A stretch of 64,000 nucleotides of DNA from contig NZ_JADYWW010000002.1 in assembly GCF_015864575.1 (NCBI RefSeq), forward strand, positions 248,001-312,000, given 5' to 3'. Of the stretch, positions 17,815 through 25,858 are shown piece by piece (the first letter of the stretch is position 1; every line of letters starts with the position of its first letter). The notes beneath the pieces are model-generated. The model saw nothing but the letters and a program-made list of their open reading frames with translations. It ran no database searches and had not been told where the DNA came from. The stretch comes from Salinibacterium sp. SWN248 (lineage in GTDB: Bacteria; Actinomycetota; Actinomycetes; Actinomycetales; Microbacteriaceae). The translations under genes and the position numbers were made by a program.

Positions 17815-18792
17815 TTAGGCAGCGCCGTCGAACATCGAGGTAACCGAACCATCATCGAAGACTTCGTGAATGGCGCGAGCCAGCAGCGGAGCAATCGGCA
17901 GAATAGTGAGGGTGGGGAACCGCTTGTGCTCCGGCACCGGCAGCGTGTCTGTAACAACGACGGAGTCGATGAACTCGCTCTGCAAAATGGTGGGAGCGGG
18001 GTCAGAGAAGATGGCATGAGTTGCAGCCACAACGACCTTGAGCGCCCCGGCGCGCTTGAGTGCTTCGGCAGCTTTAACAATGGTTCCGCCGGTGTCGATC
18101 ATGTCGTCAACGAGCAAGCACACGCGACCGTCGACATCGCCGACGATGTCGTGAACGGTGACCTTGTTGGGAACCAGAGGATCGCGACGCTTGTGGATGA
18201 TCGCCAGCGGCGCACCAAGCTTGTCGCTCCAGATATCGGCAACGCGCACGCGGCCCATGTCAGGGCTCACCACGGTGAGAGTGGAGGGGTCGAGCAGCTT
18301 CTGGAAGTGCTCAAGCAGAACCGGCATCGCGAAGAGGTGGTCGACGGGGCCGTCGAAGAAGCCCTGAATCTGGGCGGCGTGAAGGTCAACGCTCATGATG
18401 CGGTCAGCACCGGCGGCTTTGTAGAGATCCGCAATCAGGCGAGCGCTGATCGGTTCGCGACCGCGGCCCTTTTTGTCTTGGCGGGCGTAGGGATAGAAGG
18501 GCGAGACGACGGTGATGCGCTTAGCAGAAGCGCGCTTGAGGGCATCCACCATGATCAGCTGTTCCATGAGCCACTCGTTGATGGGCTCGGTGTGCGACTG
18601 GATGACGAACGCATCGCAGCCACGAACACTTTCGTCATAGCGGGCGTAGATTTCACCGTTCGCAAAGGTGCGGGCATCGGTGGGAACCAGATCGCTGCCG
18701 AGCTCTTCAGCGATGTCGAGCGCAAGCTGAGGGTGAGCTCGTCCGGAGACGAGCACGAGTCGCTTCTGACCGGAAACTTTAATGCTGGCCAC
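17815..18792 (-). CDS. prs: Ribose-phosphate pyrophosphokinase
   Basis: Makes PRPP from ribose 5-phosphate and ATP for nucleotide, His and Trp synthesis. The 325-residue protein has the class I motifs FYPYARQDKKGRGREPISARL (ATP-binding/flexible loop), SVDLHAAQIQGFFDGPVDHL and the PRPP-binding CLLVDDMIDTGGTI. The start is GTG at 18792. It lies 40 bases downstream of glmU on the same strand, the usual arrangement in Gram-positive bacteria, and is probably co-transcribed with it. Confidence 0.97.
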   Translation of the reverse strand: MASIKVSGQKRLVLVSGRAHPQLALDIAEELGSDLVPTDARTFANGEIYARYDESVRGCDAFVIQSHTEPINEWLMEQLIMVDALKRASAKRITVVSPFYPYARQDKKGRGREPISARLIADLYKAAGADRIMSVDLHAAQIQGFFDGPVDHLFAMPVLLEHFQKLLDPSTLTVVSPDMGRVRVADIWSDKLGAPLAIIHKRRDPLVPNKVTVHDIVGDVDGRVCLLVDDMIDTGGTIVKAAEALKRAGALKVVVAATHAIFSDPAPTILQSEFIDSVVVTDTLPVPEHKRFPTLTILPIAPLLARAIHEVFDDGSVTSMFDGAA

Positions 18793-18832
18793 GTGGGGAC
18801 TCGCTCTCTGCCGTGGTTACGGCGTACTTCGG

Positions 18833-20269
18833 TCAGGCGTCGTTTTCGTCGTGTGCTGCGGCAGCTGCCTGAGCCGCTGCAGTACCCGCCCGATTGGTTT
18901 CAACCCAGCCACTGATATTGCGCTGCGGAGCAACATTGATTGCCAGAGACCCCGCCGGTACATCTTTTCGGATGACCGACCCGGCTCCGGTATACGCTCC
19001 ATCAGCAATTCTAACCGGAGCGACGAAGACGTTGTGCGACCCACTTCTGACGTGCGAGCCAACTACTGTGCGGCTCTTGTTCACTCCGTCGTAATTTGCC
19101 GTGATTGTTCCCGCACCAACATTGGACTGAACACCCACTTCGGTGTCACCGATGTAGCTGAGGTGAGGCACCTTGCTTCCCTCACCGATAGTGGAATTTT
19201 TGGTCTCGACGAACGTACCGATCTTGCCGCCGACACCGAGCTTGGTGTTGGGGCGGAGATAGGCAAACGGGCCAACGGAGGCGTTTGCTCCGATCACGCT
19301 GAGGGTGGCATCCGTGCGCTTCACGACAGCATTCTCGCCAACCTCACAGTCAACGAGGGTCGTGTCCGGGCCGATGATGGCGCCAGACTGCACGAGCGTT
19401 GCGCCCTTGAGCTGGGTGCCGGGCAGAATTTCGACGTCAGCGTTGAGTGTGACATCCGCATCGATCCAGGTCGTGGCTGGATCTTCGATCGTGACTCCGG
19501 CACGCTGCCACTTCTGCACAATGAGTTCGTTCATGCGACGAGCGGCTTCGGCCAGCTGCACGCGGTCGTTGACGCCGGCGACCATCCATCCGGCGGTCAC
19601 AGGCATCGCAGCAACCGTGGCTCCAACGCCACGAAGCAGCCCGACGACGTCGGTGATGTATTTCTCGGCTTGGGCGTTGTCGGTCGTCAAACGCACAAGT
19701 TGCTCACGCAGCGGGCCAACACGGAACGCATAGGTTCCCGAGTTGATTTCCGTGATCGAGAGCTCGTCGGTGTTTGCATCTTTTTGCTCAACGATGCGAT
19801 CGAGGCCGCCCTGAGCGTCACGCACAACACGGCCATAACCGGTGGCGTCGTCAAGAATGGCGGAAAGCACGGTGGCGGCAGCAGACTGCGCTCGGTGCTG
19901 CTCGAGCAGCGCCGCCAGAGTGGCCGAATCGAGAAGAGGAACGTCTCCGCTGACCACAACGACATCCCCGTCGAAGTCAGCAGGCAAAGAATCGACCGCG
20001 ACCTCAACGGCACGACCAGTGCCGGCGACATCGTCTTGGTCAACGATGAGGATGTCGGGCATGAGTTCCGTCAAGCTCGCTACAACTTCGTCGCGCTGGT
20101 GTCGCACAACGGCAATCACATGATCAGGGTTCAGCTCGCGGGCGACAGCCACCACGTGCCCAATGAGTTCGCGACCGGCAAGGCGGTGCAACACTTTGGG
20201 CTTAGCGGACTTCATGCGGGTGCCTTGGCCTGCAGCGAGAACAATGACGGCGAGTTTGTGTTCGGTCAT
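18833..20269 (-). CDS. glmU: Bifunctional UDP-GlcNAc pyrophosphorylase/glucosamine-1-phosphate acetyltransferase
   Basis: Makes UDP-GlcNAc for peptidoglycan in two steps. The N-terminal uridyltransferase domain has AAGQGTRMKSAKPKVLHRLAG and VVVVSGDVPLL. The C-terminal left-handed beta-helix contains ERL-like linkers, FAYLRPNTKLGVGGKIGTFVETKNS, HLSYIGDTEVG and VGAGTITANYDGVNKSRTVVG (acetyl-CoA site). ATG at 20269 (MTEHKLAVIVLAAG) is chosen; the frame continues to 20311 but the extra 14 residues are not conserved. An Ala-rich tail ends the 478-residue protein. Confidence 0.96.
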   Translation of the reverse strand: MTEHKLAVIVLAAGQGTRMKSAKPKVLHRLAGRELIGHVVAVARELNPDHVIAVVRHQRDEVVASLTELMPDILIVDQDDVAGTGRAVEVAVDSLPADFDGDVVVVSGDVPLLDSATLAALLEQHRAQSAAATVLSAILDDATGYGRVVRDAQGGLDRIVEQKDANTDELSITEINSGTYAFRVGPLREQLVRLTTDNAQAEKYITDVVGLLRGVGATVAAMPVTAGWMVAGVNDRVQLAEAARRMNELIVQKWQRAGVTIEDPATTWIDADVTLNADVEILPGTQLKGATLVQSGAIIGPDTTLVDCEVGENAVVKRTDATLSVIGANASVGPFAYLRPNTKLGVGGKIGTFVETKNSTIGEGSKVPHLSYIGDTEVGVQSNVGAGTITANYDGVNKSRTVVGSHVRSGSHNVFVAPVRIADGAYTGAGSVIRKDVPAGSLAINVAPQRNISGWVETNRAGTAAAQAAAAAHDENDA

Positions 20270-20364
20270 AGACCTATTCTGCCCTGAATGAGCGGCGCTC
20301 AGAACGCGCACCCGGAACTCAGGAAGAACAAGGAAAAAGCGGGAGATCCTTGTAGTTCGTATGG

Positions 20365-20700
20365 TTAGCGATTCAAACTGTCCTCGTAGGCAGCAGCCGC
20401 GGCGGCGAGCTCCTCCGATTCCACGAATGGGTCTTCCGGAAGCAGGTACGGACGATCGAAGCTCGTGCCGTTTGAACAGACATAGTCGTCGTGCCAGTCG
20501 TCGTTATAAGTCGGGTCCCAGATACAGAGCCATCCCCCGCTCGCTTCGCTTTCGGCGGGTTGTTGATCGGCGGAGTTTTCGCCTTCAGTTTGAAGCTGTT
20601 CCTGAGGCGGTTGATAGTCGTCTTGGCTGTCGAAGTAGGACGAACATCCTGCGAGCGCGAGCACAGACACGAACAGGACAGCTACAGAGCGGCGATACAT
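20365..20700 (-). CDS. Small lipoprotein of unknown function
   Basis: A 111-residue product with a lipoprotein signal: Arg-Arg, hydrophobic core VAVLFVSVLALAG and lipobox LAGC at about residue 18. The mature part is acidic and Gln-rich, then contains a short domain with two Cys (GGWLCIWDPTYNDD and DDYVCSNGTSF) that could form a disulphide. No family was recognised. ATG at 20700 is chosen; an in-frame TTG at 20709 is possible. It is upstream of glmU on the same strand, but the 95 base gap suggests a separate transcript. Confidence 0.78.
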   Translation of the reverse strand: MYRRSVAVLFVSVLALAGCSSYFDSQDDYQPPQEQLQTEGENSADQQPAESEASGGWLCIWDPTYNDDWHDDYVCSNGTSFDRPYLLPEDPFVESEELAAAAAAYEDSLNR

Positions 20701-20898
20701 TGGCGGCAAAGCCTCTCGGATTTATGCGGTGAGCGAGTCAGGAATCATCCAGAGATTACAGCGGCAATTAGACGTCAGCTAGCCCCCAACTCAGGGCTCA
20801 GCGCAGGTCGCGCAACAGCCCAAACGCAAGCTCTGAAGGAGCCGAATACACGGTCCTCGACCGGACAAGCGCCAAAGGCCGGACCAGTCTGAGAAAGC

Positions 20899-20940
20899 AA
20901 AAAGCCGGAACCTCGACGCTACGTCGGGTTCCGGCTTTTT
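20899..20940 (-). terminator. Strong bidirectional terminator downstream of tRNA-Gln
   Basis: Perfect stem AAAAAGCCGGAACC / GGTTCCGGCTTTTT with an inner CGACG/CGTCG stem and CTA loop. The A and T tracts make it a rho-independent terminator in both directions. It lies about 70 bases beyond the 3' end of the minus-strand tRNA gene, whose transcription it most likely ends. Confidence 0.92.
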
Positions 20941-21008
20941 CTTTGCCCTGAAATCCCTCTAAAGGGTTTCGACCATAAGAACGCTTGGGTTTTCAGAACC
21001 TCTTACAG

Positions 21009-21080
21009 CTCCGCCTCTAGGATTCGAACCTAGACTGGACAGCTCCAAAGGCTGCCGTGCTGCCATTACACCAAAGCGGA
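21009..21080 (-). tRNA. tRNA-Gln (anticodon UUG)
   Basis: The minus strand folds as a full cloverleaf: acceptor TCCGCTT/AGGCGGA (one G-T pair), D stem GTGT/GCAC, anticodon stem GCAGC/GCTGT with loop CTTTGGA (TTG at positions 34-36), and T stem CTAGG/CCTAG with loop TTCGAAT. The discriminator base is G. The anticodon reads CAA/CAG, so glutamine. The genomic sequence does not show an encoded CCA directly after position 73. Confidence 0.97.
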
Positions 21081-21229
21081 CCGCACCCGAAGGCGCTAAC
21101 CAATTCTGCCATGTCATTCGCCCTCTGTCGTGCACCTAGCCCGATTCGGAGGTTTCGCACACGGTTTTGGGGGCCATCCCGACGGCTTGGCTGCACACAT
21201 CCGTGTCGTGAAACTGGGATAATGACCGG

Positions 21230-21721
21230 ATGCCCCAACGCGACGAAGTCGACCGAATTGTCGAAGCGTGGTCCCGCGAGCGTCCTGATCTCGACTTTGC
21301 GCCGCTGCATGTTCTCAGCCGGGTTGGTCGCCTCGCCAAGCACTTGGAGCGCGCCCGTCGGTCGGCGTTCGCTGTGGCGGGCGTAGAGCCGTGGGAGTTT
21401 GATGTGTTGTCGGCGCTGCGCAAAGCCGGCGCCCCGTACCAATTGAGCCCCACCGCTCTCGTGCAGCAGACGATGGTGTCAAGCGGAACCATGACAAATC
21501 GCATTGATCGTATGGTCTCGCGCGGTCTCGTTCAACGTCGCACCGACCCCAATGATGGTCGTGGTGTGATTGTGAGAATGACCGCGAGCGGTCGCGAAAG
21601 TGTTGATGGCGCCATTACTTCCTTGGTTCACGACGAAACAGCCTTGCTGGCGCGCATGTCTCCCGCGGAACAAGAACGATTGAGCGGACTGCTCAGAAAG
21701 TTGAGCCTCGACGGTGAATAG
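21230..21721 (+). CDS. MarR family transcriptional regulator
   Basis: A 163-residue winged helix-turn-helix regulator. The DNA-binding domain spans about residues 55-125, with PTALVQQTMVSSGTMTNRID (recognition helix) and the wing RRTDPNDGRGVIVRMTASG, a MarR signature. Its last codons overlap the start of the downstream yeiH-type gene by eight bases, so both are co-translated and the regulator may sense a compound linked to that exporter. The ligand is unknown. Confidence 0.92.
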   Translation: MPQRDEVDRIVEAWSRERPDLDFAPLHVLSRVGRLAKHLERARRSAFAVAGVEPWEFDVLSALRKAGAPYQLSPTALVQQTMVSSGTMTNRIDRMVSRGLVQRRTDPNDGRGVIVRMTASGRESVDGAITSLVHDETALLARMSPAEQERLSGLLRKLSLDGE

Positions 21722-22799
21722 CACCCCTACGCAAACCGCATTCCGACGCAACATTCCCGGACTGGGGTTGGCACTAGGGGCATTCGGGCTCGCACTACTG
21801 ATCAGTTTTCTTGTGCCGGCGATCCCCACGCTCACGGCGTGTGTCGTGCTCGGCATCGTGTTCACCGCACTGCCCTGGCGCAACTCCGTACGCGCGGAGA
21901 TGAAGCCAGGCCTCACCATTGCGGCCCGTCGTCTGCTTCGCATCGGTGTGGTGCTGTTGGGGTTCAAACTGAGCCTTGTGAGCATTGCTGAGCTCGGCTG
22001 GTTGGTGCTCGGCATGATTGTGGCGATCGTTGTCATCACCTTCTTCTTCACCTGGGGCTTGGGAAGGATGCTGCGCCTCCCCGGTCAGCAGCCGTTGATG
22101 ATTGCGGCCGGGTTTTCCATCTGTGGCGCCTCCGCTGTTGGCGCAATGGCCGGTATGACTCGCGCCAAAGAATCTGACACCGCTACTCCGGTAGCCCTTG
22201 TCACCCTGTGCGGAACCCTCGCCATCGCGCTGCTGCCCGCGCTACGCCCGCTGATCGGTCTGGATACCGCCGAGTTCGGGATGTGGGTGGGAGCGAGTGT
22301 GCACGATGTGGGCCAGGTTGTCGCCACAGCCCAAATCGCAGGCGCAACAGCCCTCGCCGTTGCTGTCGTCGTGAAGCTCACTCGCGTCGCAATGCTGGCG
22401 CCGATGGTTGCGCTTGCCGGGATTGTTGTTGCTCGCGGCGATCGCAAGGCCGCGGCCGCCGCCGATGCGGCGGGCACTCTGGAAGCAGAGTCTGTCGATG
22501 TGAAGCCAGCGAAGCGCCCCGCGATCCTGCCGCTCTTCGTGGTCGGATTCCTCGCTGCTGTGCTGGTGCGCACCTTCGTTCCGCTCTCAGACAGCTTTCT
22601 TGAGATTGCGTCCTACGGACAAGAGCTCCTGCTCGGCATGGCTCTCTTCGGGCTCGGTGCCGCTATCAGTATTGGCAACCTCATCCGCACCGGTGGCCGT
22701 TCGCTCGTTGTCGCCCTCGTCTCGTGGGCGTTCATCGCGCTTATCTCCCTCGGTGCTGTCGAGATCGCCCGTGCCGCAGGAGTCGCGGCCCTCGGCTAG
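21714..22799 (+). CDS. YeiH family putative sulfate exporter
   Basis: Membrane protein of 361 residues with about ten hydrophobic segments, belonging to the YeiH/UPF0324 family. Visible motifs are RRLLRIGVVLLGFKLSL, GFSICGASAVGAMAGMTRAK and WVGASVHDVGQVVATAQIAG, all conserved in the family. Family members are called putative sulfate exporters, but the substrate is weakly supported. The start is GTG at 21714, inside the end of the MarR gene. A hairpin follows the stop. Confidence 0.88.
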   Translation: MNSTPTQTAFRRNIPGLGLALGAFGLALLISFLVPAIPTLTACVVLGIVFTALPWRNSVRAEMKPGLTIAARRLLRIGVVLLGFKLSLVSIAELGWLVLGMIVAIVVITFFFTWGLGRMLRLPGQQPLMIAAGFSICGASAVGAMAGMTRAKESDTATPVALVTLCGTLAIALLPALRPLIGLDTAEFGMWVGASVHDVGQVVATAQIAGATALAVAVVVKLTRVAMLAPMVALAGIVVARGDRKAAAAADAAGTLEAESVDVKPAKRPAILPLFVVGFLAAVLVRTFVPLSDSFLEIASYGQELLLGMALFGLGAAISIGNLIRTGGRSLVVALVSWAFIALISLGAVEIARAAGVAALG

Positions 22800-22835
22800 A
22801 TCTGCTGCCTGCACGCTCTGCTGACTGCACGCGAA

Positions 22836-22872
22836 ACGGCCCGTAACTCGCACAATGCGAGCAACGGGCCGT
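22836..22872. terminator. Hairpin terminator between convergent genes
   Basis: Nested perfect inverted repeat ACGGCCCGT ... ACGGGCCGT with inner CTCGCA/TGCGAG and a CAA loop, between the convergent yeiH-type and DoxX-type genes. There is no T run; probably a bidirectional hairpin terminator. Confidence 0.78.
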
Positions 22873-22902
22873 GAGCGATATCTCGTGGATCGTCGATGTC
22901 GA

Positions 22903-23406
22903 CTAGAGCCAGCGACGAACGGGTGCTGCGAACCAACGAGATTCTGGCTTCTTTCGAAGAACCAGCTTTTCGATGATGGTCGTCACCGACAGTCGTGAAG
23001 CACTGACCACGAACGCCGCAACAACGACCGAGAGGGCCAGCATGATCGGGTACTCCTCGATCAGCTGATCGGCTGACCAGTACGACAGAAGCGTCACTGC
23101 GCTCATAAGGACGGCGGGGAAGGTCAGCACGCCCAAGATCAGCGCGATTCCCAGCCCGACTTCGAGAGCGGGGATAGCCCAGCCGAAGAAGCCGGGGGCG
23201 CCACCGAGGAAAGTAGCGGTAAACGCCTCGAAGCCATCTGCCACCCGATTGTTGGATGCTGTGCTTTGAACGACAAGGCCGATGTCGGCTCCGTCGAATC
23301 CTGCCTTGATTTTGAAGAGACCTTCGTTCAACCACAGGATGCCGAGGCCCACCCTCGCCGCTCCCGTGATGACGGAAGCGAAGAGGGAAAGCGCGCGGTT
23401 CATCAT
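22903..23406 (-). CDS. DoxX-like membrane protein
   Basis: A 167-residue protein with four hydrophobic segments. GAARVGLGILWLNEGLFKIKAGFDG at residues 14-38 and the PALEVGLGIALILGVLTFPA segment resemble DoxX/DoxD and quinone-linked membrane subunits. The ATG overlaps the stop of the upstream DM13 lipoprotein gene (ATGA), so the two are translationally coupled. The biochemical role is unknown; a redox function at the membrane is suggested by the family and partner. Confidence 0.8.
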   Translation of the reverse strand: MMNRALSLFASVITGAARVGLGILWLNEGLFKIKAGFDGADIGLVVQSTASNNRVADGFEAFTATFLGGAPGFFGWAIPALEVGLGIALILGVLTFPAVLMSAVTLLSYWSADQLIEEYPIMLALSVVVAAFVVSASRLSVTTIIEKLVLRKKPESRWFAAPVRRWL

Positions 23407-23852
23407 GAGAGGAGTGCTGATCCGAAGATTGCCTTGACCTTGTCGCAGTAGATGACGACGGTGTCGTAGCCGGAGATATCCATGGCGTCGAAGGTGAAGG
23501 TCTGGCTGGCTTCGTCGAACACGACGGAGTCGATCTGCATGCCTGCTGCTACGGCATCTTCATCGGCACCGTTGGTGAGATAAATGTTCAGGTCGGGACC
23601 CTCGTCGGAGGAATAGCCCGAGAGCACGATCTCAATGTCGCTGACGGTGACGGTTCCTTCGACGGAGTGTTCGCCGGCGCCCTCGAAGGTTCCTGTGACC
23701 TCTTCGTGCATCATCTCCGTGTCGGTTTCGGTCTCCGAGGATTCCGGAGCCGTGGATTCACTGCTCGACGTGTCAGTGGCTGCACCGCTGCAGGCACTGA
23801 GCATGAGGGAGAGCGCGAGAATTGCTGCAGCTGGAATAGCTATTTTTCTCAT
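23403..23852 (-). CDS. DM13 domain lipoprotein
   Basis: A 149-residue lipoprotein. The signal peptide ends in lipobox LSAC at about residue 21, a Ser/Thr/Glu-rich linker follows (about 22-50), then a DM13 domain. In that domain FEGAGEHSVEGTVTV carries the conserved His, PDLNIYLTNG is central and VVIYCDKVKAIFGSA carries the conserved Cys. DM13 domains are proposed to have an electron-transfer or redox role. It is the first gene of a two-gene operon with the DoxX-like gene. Confidence 0.87.
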   Translation of the reverse strand: MRKIAIPAAAILALSLMLSACSGAATDTSSSESTAPESSETETDTEMMHEEVTGTFEGAGEHSVEGTVTVSDIEIVLSGYSSDEGPDLNIYLTNGADEDAVAAGMQIDSVVFDEASQTFTFDAMDISGYDTVVIYCDKVKAIFGSALLS

Positions 23853-24014
23853 GAGGGAGTTCCTAAGTTCGTGAGGTTATGGGTGATGCCTCCGAGTCGA
23901 TGACGCGGTGACGGTTACGAAGGTAAGCCGCGGCATCCCTGAAAATGACGAATGTTTCAAGAGCGTAAGAATTGAAACCCGTTACGCCACGACCGCTCAA
24001 TCTAGGCTGGGGTT

Positions 24015-24713
24015 ATGGAAAACCAGCCGAGCGTCATGATCGTCGAAGACGATGCCACCGTGCTCTCGGTTGTCACCGAATTTCTGCGCGCACGTGGATA
24101 TTCCGTTACCGGCATTAGCGATGGCCTTCAGGCCCGCGATGCCTTGCGCGGGCCATTGCCCGATGTTCTTATTCTCGATCGGATGCTGCCCGGCGTCGCG
24201 GGCGACGAACTCTGTCGCCAGGCGCGTGCGGCATCCCCGCAACTGCCGATCATCATGCTGACCGCTCTGGATGCCGTTGAAGAACGCATCGATGGTCTCG
24301 AACACGGTGCTGACGACTACATCGCAAAACCCTTCTCGCTGCGCGAATTGCAGCTGCGGGTGGACGCGATGGTGCGTCGTACGCGCAGCTCGCACGTGTC
24401 ATCCGAACCGTTTGCCCTCGGGCAGTTTCGGGTTGATCCAGCGCATCGCAAGATCTTGCTCGACGGCCACGAAATGACGTTGACCACCCGCGAATACGAG
24501 CTCTTTCTCTTTCTGTTGCAGAACCCCGAACGCGTGCTGAGCCGCGACGATATTTTGCGCGAGGTCTGGGGCTGGAGCTTTGGCGAGGCATCCACCGTCA
24601 CGGTGCACGTGCGCCGCCTGCGCGAAAAGATTGAACCCGAACCGCGCTACCCCCGCTACCTCCTCACGGAGTGGGGCAAGGGGTATCGCTTCACCGTGAA
24701 GGATGCCGCATGA
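24015..24713 (+). CDS. OmpR-family response regulator
   Basis: A 232-residue regulator. The receiver domain (about 1-118) has the acidic pocket VEDDATVL, the phospho-acceptor in VLILDRMLPG, Thr in IIMLTALD and Lys in YIAKPFS. The C-terminal winged helix domain (about 130-230) includes LTTREYELFLFLLQNPERVLSR and VHVRRLREKIEPEPRYPRYL. The stop overlaps the start of the histidine kinase gene, so they form a cognate pair. The stimulus is unknown. Confidence 0.95.
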   Translation: MENQPSVMIVEDDATVLSVVTEFLRARGYSVTGISDGLQARDALRGPLPDVLILDRMLPGVAGDELCRQARAASPQLPIIMLTALDAVEERIDGLEHGADDYIAKPFSLRELQLRVDAMVRRTRSSHVSSEPFALGQFRVDPAHRKILLDGHEMTLTTREYELFLFLLQNPERVLSRDDILREVWGWSFGEASTVTVHVRRLREKIEPEPRYPRYLLTEWGKGYRFTVKDAA

Positions 24714-25858
24714 TCCTCAATTCCAGTGAGCTGCTGTTTATTCTCGCGACCGCTGCCGTCTGCACGGCCGTCGTCATGCTGGTCGCGCTTCTCGTTCTGC
24801 GGCTCGGGCGTCGTCGCTCAATCGCCTTCCAGTTCACGGTTGTCGTGATTGCCGCGATTATGTCGATCGCGCTCACGACCGTGGTGGTGACCGCGCAAAT
24901 GTATCTCTCGGCCCACGATCTGCAGGTTGTGCTCTGGGTCGTGGGAATCTCCACGGTCATGAGTCTCGGTGCGGCCCTCGTGAGCGGGCGTGCGGTCCGG
25001 CGGGCGTTTGCCAAGCTGCGAGAAAGCGTCGCGCAGGTTGGTGCCGGCGACGTCGTTGCGGCCAACTCCGACACCTGGAAAGAGGTTGCCGAAGTATCGG
25101 TGCAACTCTCTGAAGCCTCCCAGCGGCTTGCTGCCGCTCGCGACGAAATCACTCGCCTCGACGCCTCCCGCCGCCAGTTTTTCGCCTGGATCTCGCACGA
25201 CCTGCGCACTCCCCTGACCGGCATCAGCGCCCTCGCCGAAGCCCTCGACGCGGGAGTCGTCGATGACCCGAGCGACTACCTGCGCCAGATTCGCGCCCAG
25301 GTTGGCACCATGAATCGTCTCGTCGATGACCTCTTTGAGCTGTCGCTTATTCAGAGCGGCACCCTCAAGCTCCGCCCCGAGAACGTTGAACTGCTCGATA
25401 TTGTGTCGGATGCCGTCGCCGACGTCAGCCAGCTGGCTGCGGCCCGCGGCATCCAGATCAGCCATGCCGGCGTCGAGGGGCGGATGCTCTGGGCCGACCC
25501 CCATGAGCTCACTCGCGTCGTCGTGAATCTGCTCACCAACAGCATCCGGTACTCGCCGGCAGACTCGCAGATTCTGGTGAGTGCTGACCAGCGCGACGAC
25601 ACGAGCCTCGTGCTTTCGGTGCTCGATCAGGGCAGCGGGGTCGCCAGTGAAGACCTCAGCCACATGTTTGAGATCGGCTGGCGTGCCACCGAAGCCCGCA
25701 CTCCCGATCAGGAGTCGAGCGGATCAGGCGGTGCAGGACTCGGGCTCGCGATTGTGCGCGGCATCGTGGAAGCACACGGCGGCGGCGTGAACGCCGAGAA
25801 CGGCCCCGAGGGGTTCCGTCTCAACGTCGCACTGCCGACCGGTGTGGCAGCCCGCTAA
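24710..25858 (+). CDS. Sensor histidine kinase
   Basis: A 382-residue kinase. Two hydrophobic segments (about 8-28 and 38-95, in two parts) are followed by a HAMP-like linker and the H box FFAWISHDLRTPLTG, then N box NLLTNSIRYSP, G1 DQGSGV and G2 GGAGLGLAIVRGIVEAHGG. It lacks a large extracellular sensor domain, so it may sense a membrane or intramembrane signal. ATG at 24710 overlaps the response regulator stop (ATGA). The stop overlaps by four bases the stop of the convergent ABC-F gene. Confidence 0.94.
   Translation: MILNSSELLFILATAAVCTAVVMLVALLVLRLGRRRSIAFQFTVVVIAAIMSIALTTVVVTAQMYLSAHDLQVVLWVVGISTVMSLGAALVSGRAVRRAFAKLRESVAQVGAGDVVAANSDTWKEVAEVSVQLSEASQRLAAARDEITRLDASRRQFFAWISHDLRTPLTGISALAEALDAGVVDDPSDYLRQIRAQVGTMNRLVDDLFELSLIQSGTLKLRPENVELLDIVSDAVADVSQLAAARGIQISHAGVEGRMLWADPHELTRVVVNLLTNSIRYSPADSQILVSADQRDDTSLVLSVLDQGSGVASEDLSHMFEIGWRATEARTPDQESSGSGGAGLGLAIVRGIVEAHGGGVNAENGPEGFRLNVALPTGVAAR

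Noticed and set aside
17758-20287. Long plus-strand frames opposite prs and glmU
   Set aside because: Both are antisense to genes with intact catalytic motifs.
20710-20898. Possible gene or RNA between the lipoprotein gene and the terminator
   Set aside because: Only short frames without ribosome-binding sites are present, and no tRNA-like or other RNA fold was seen.
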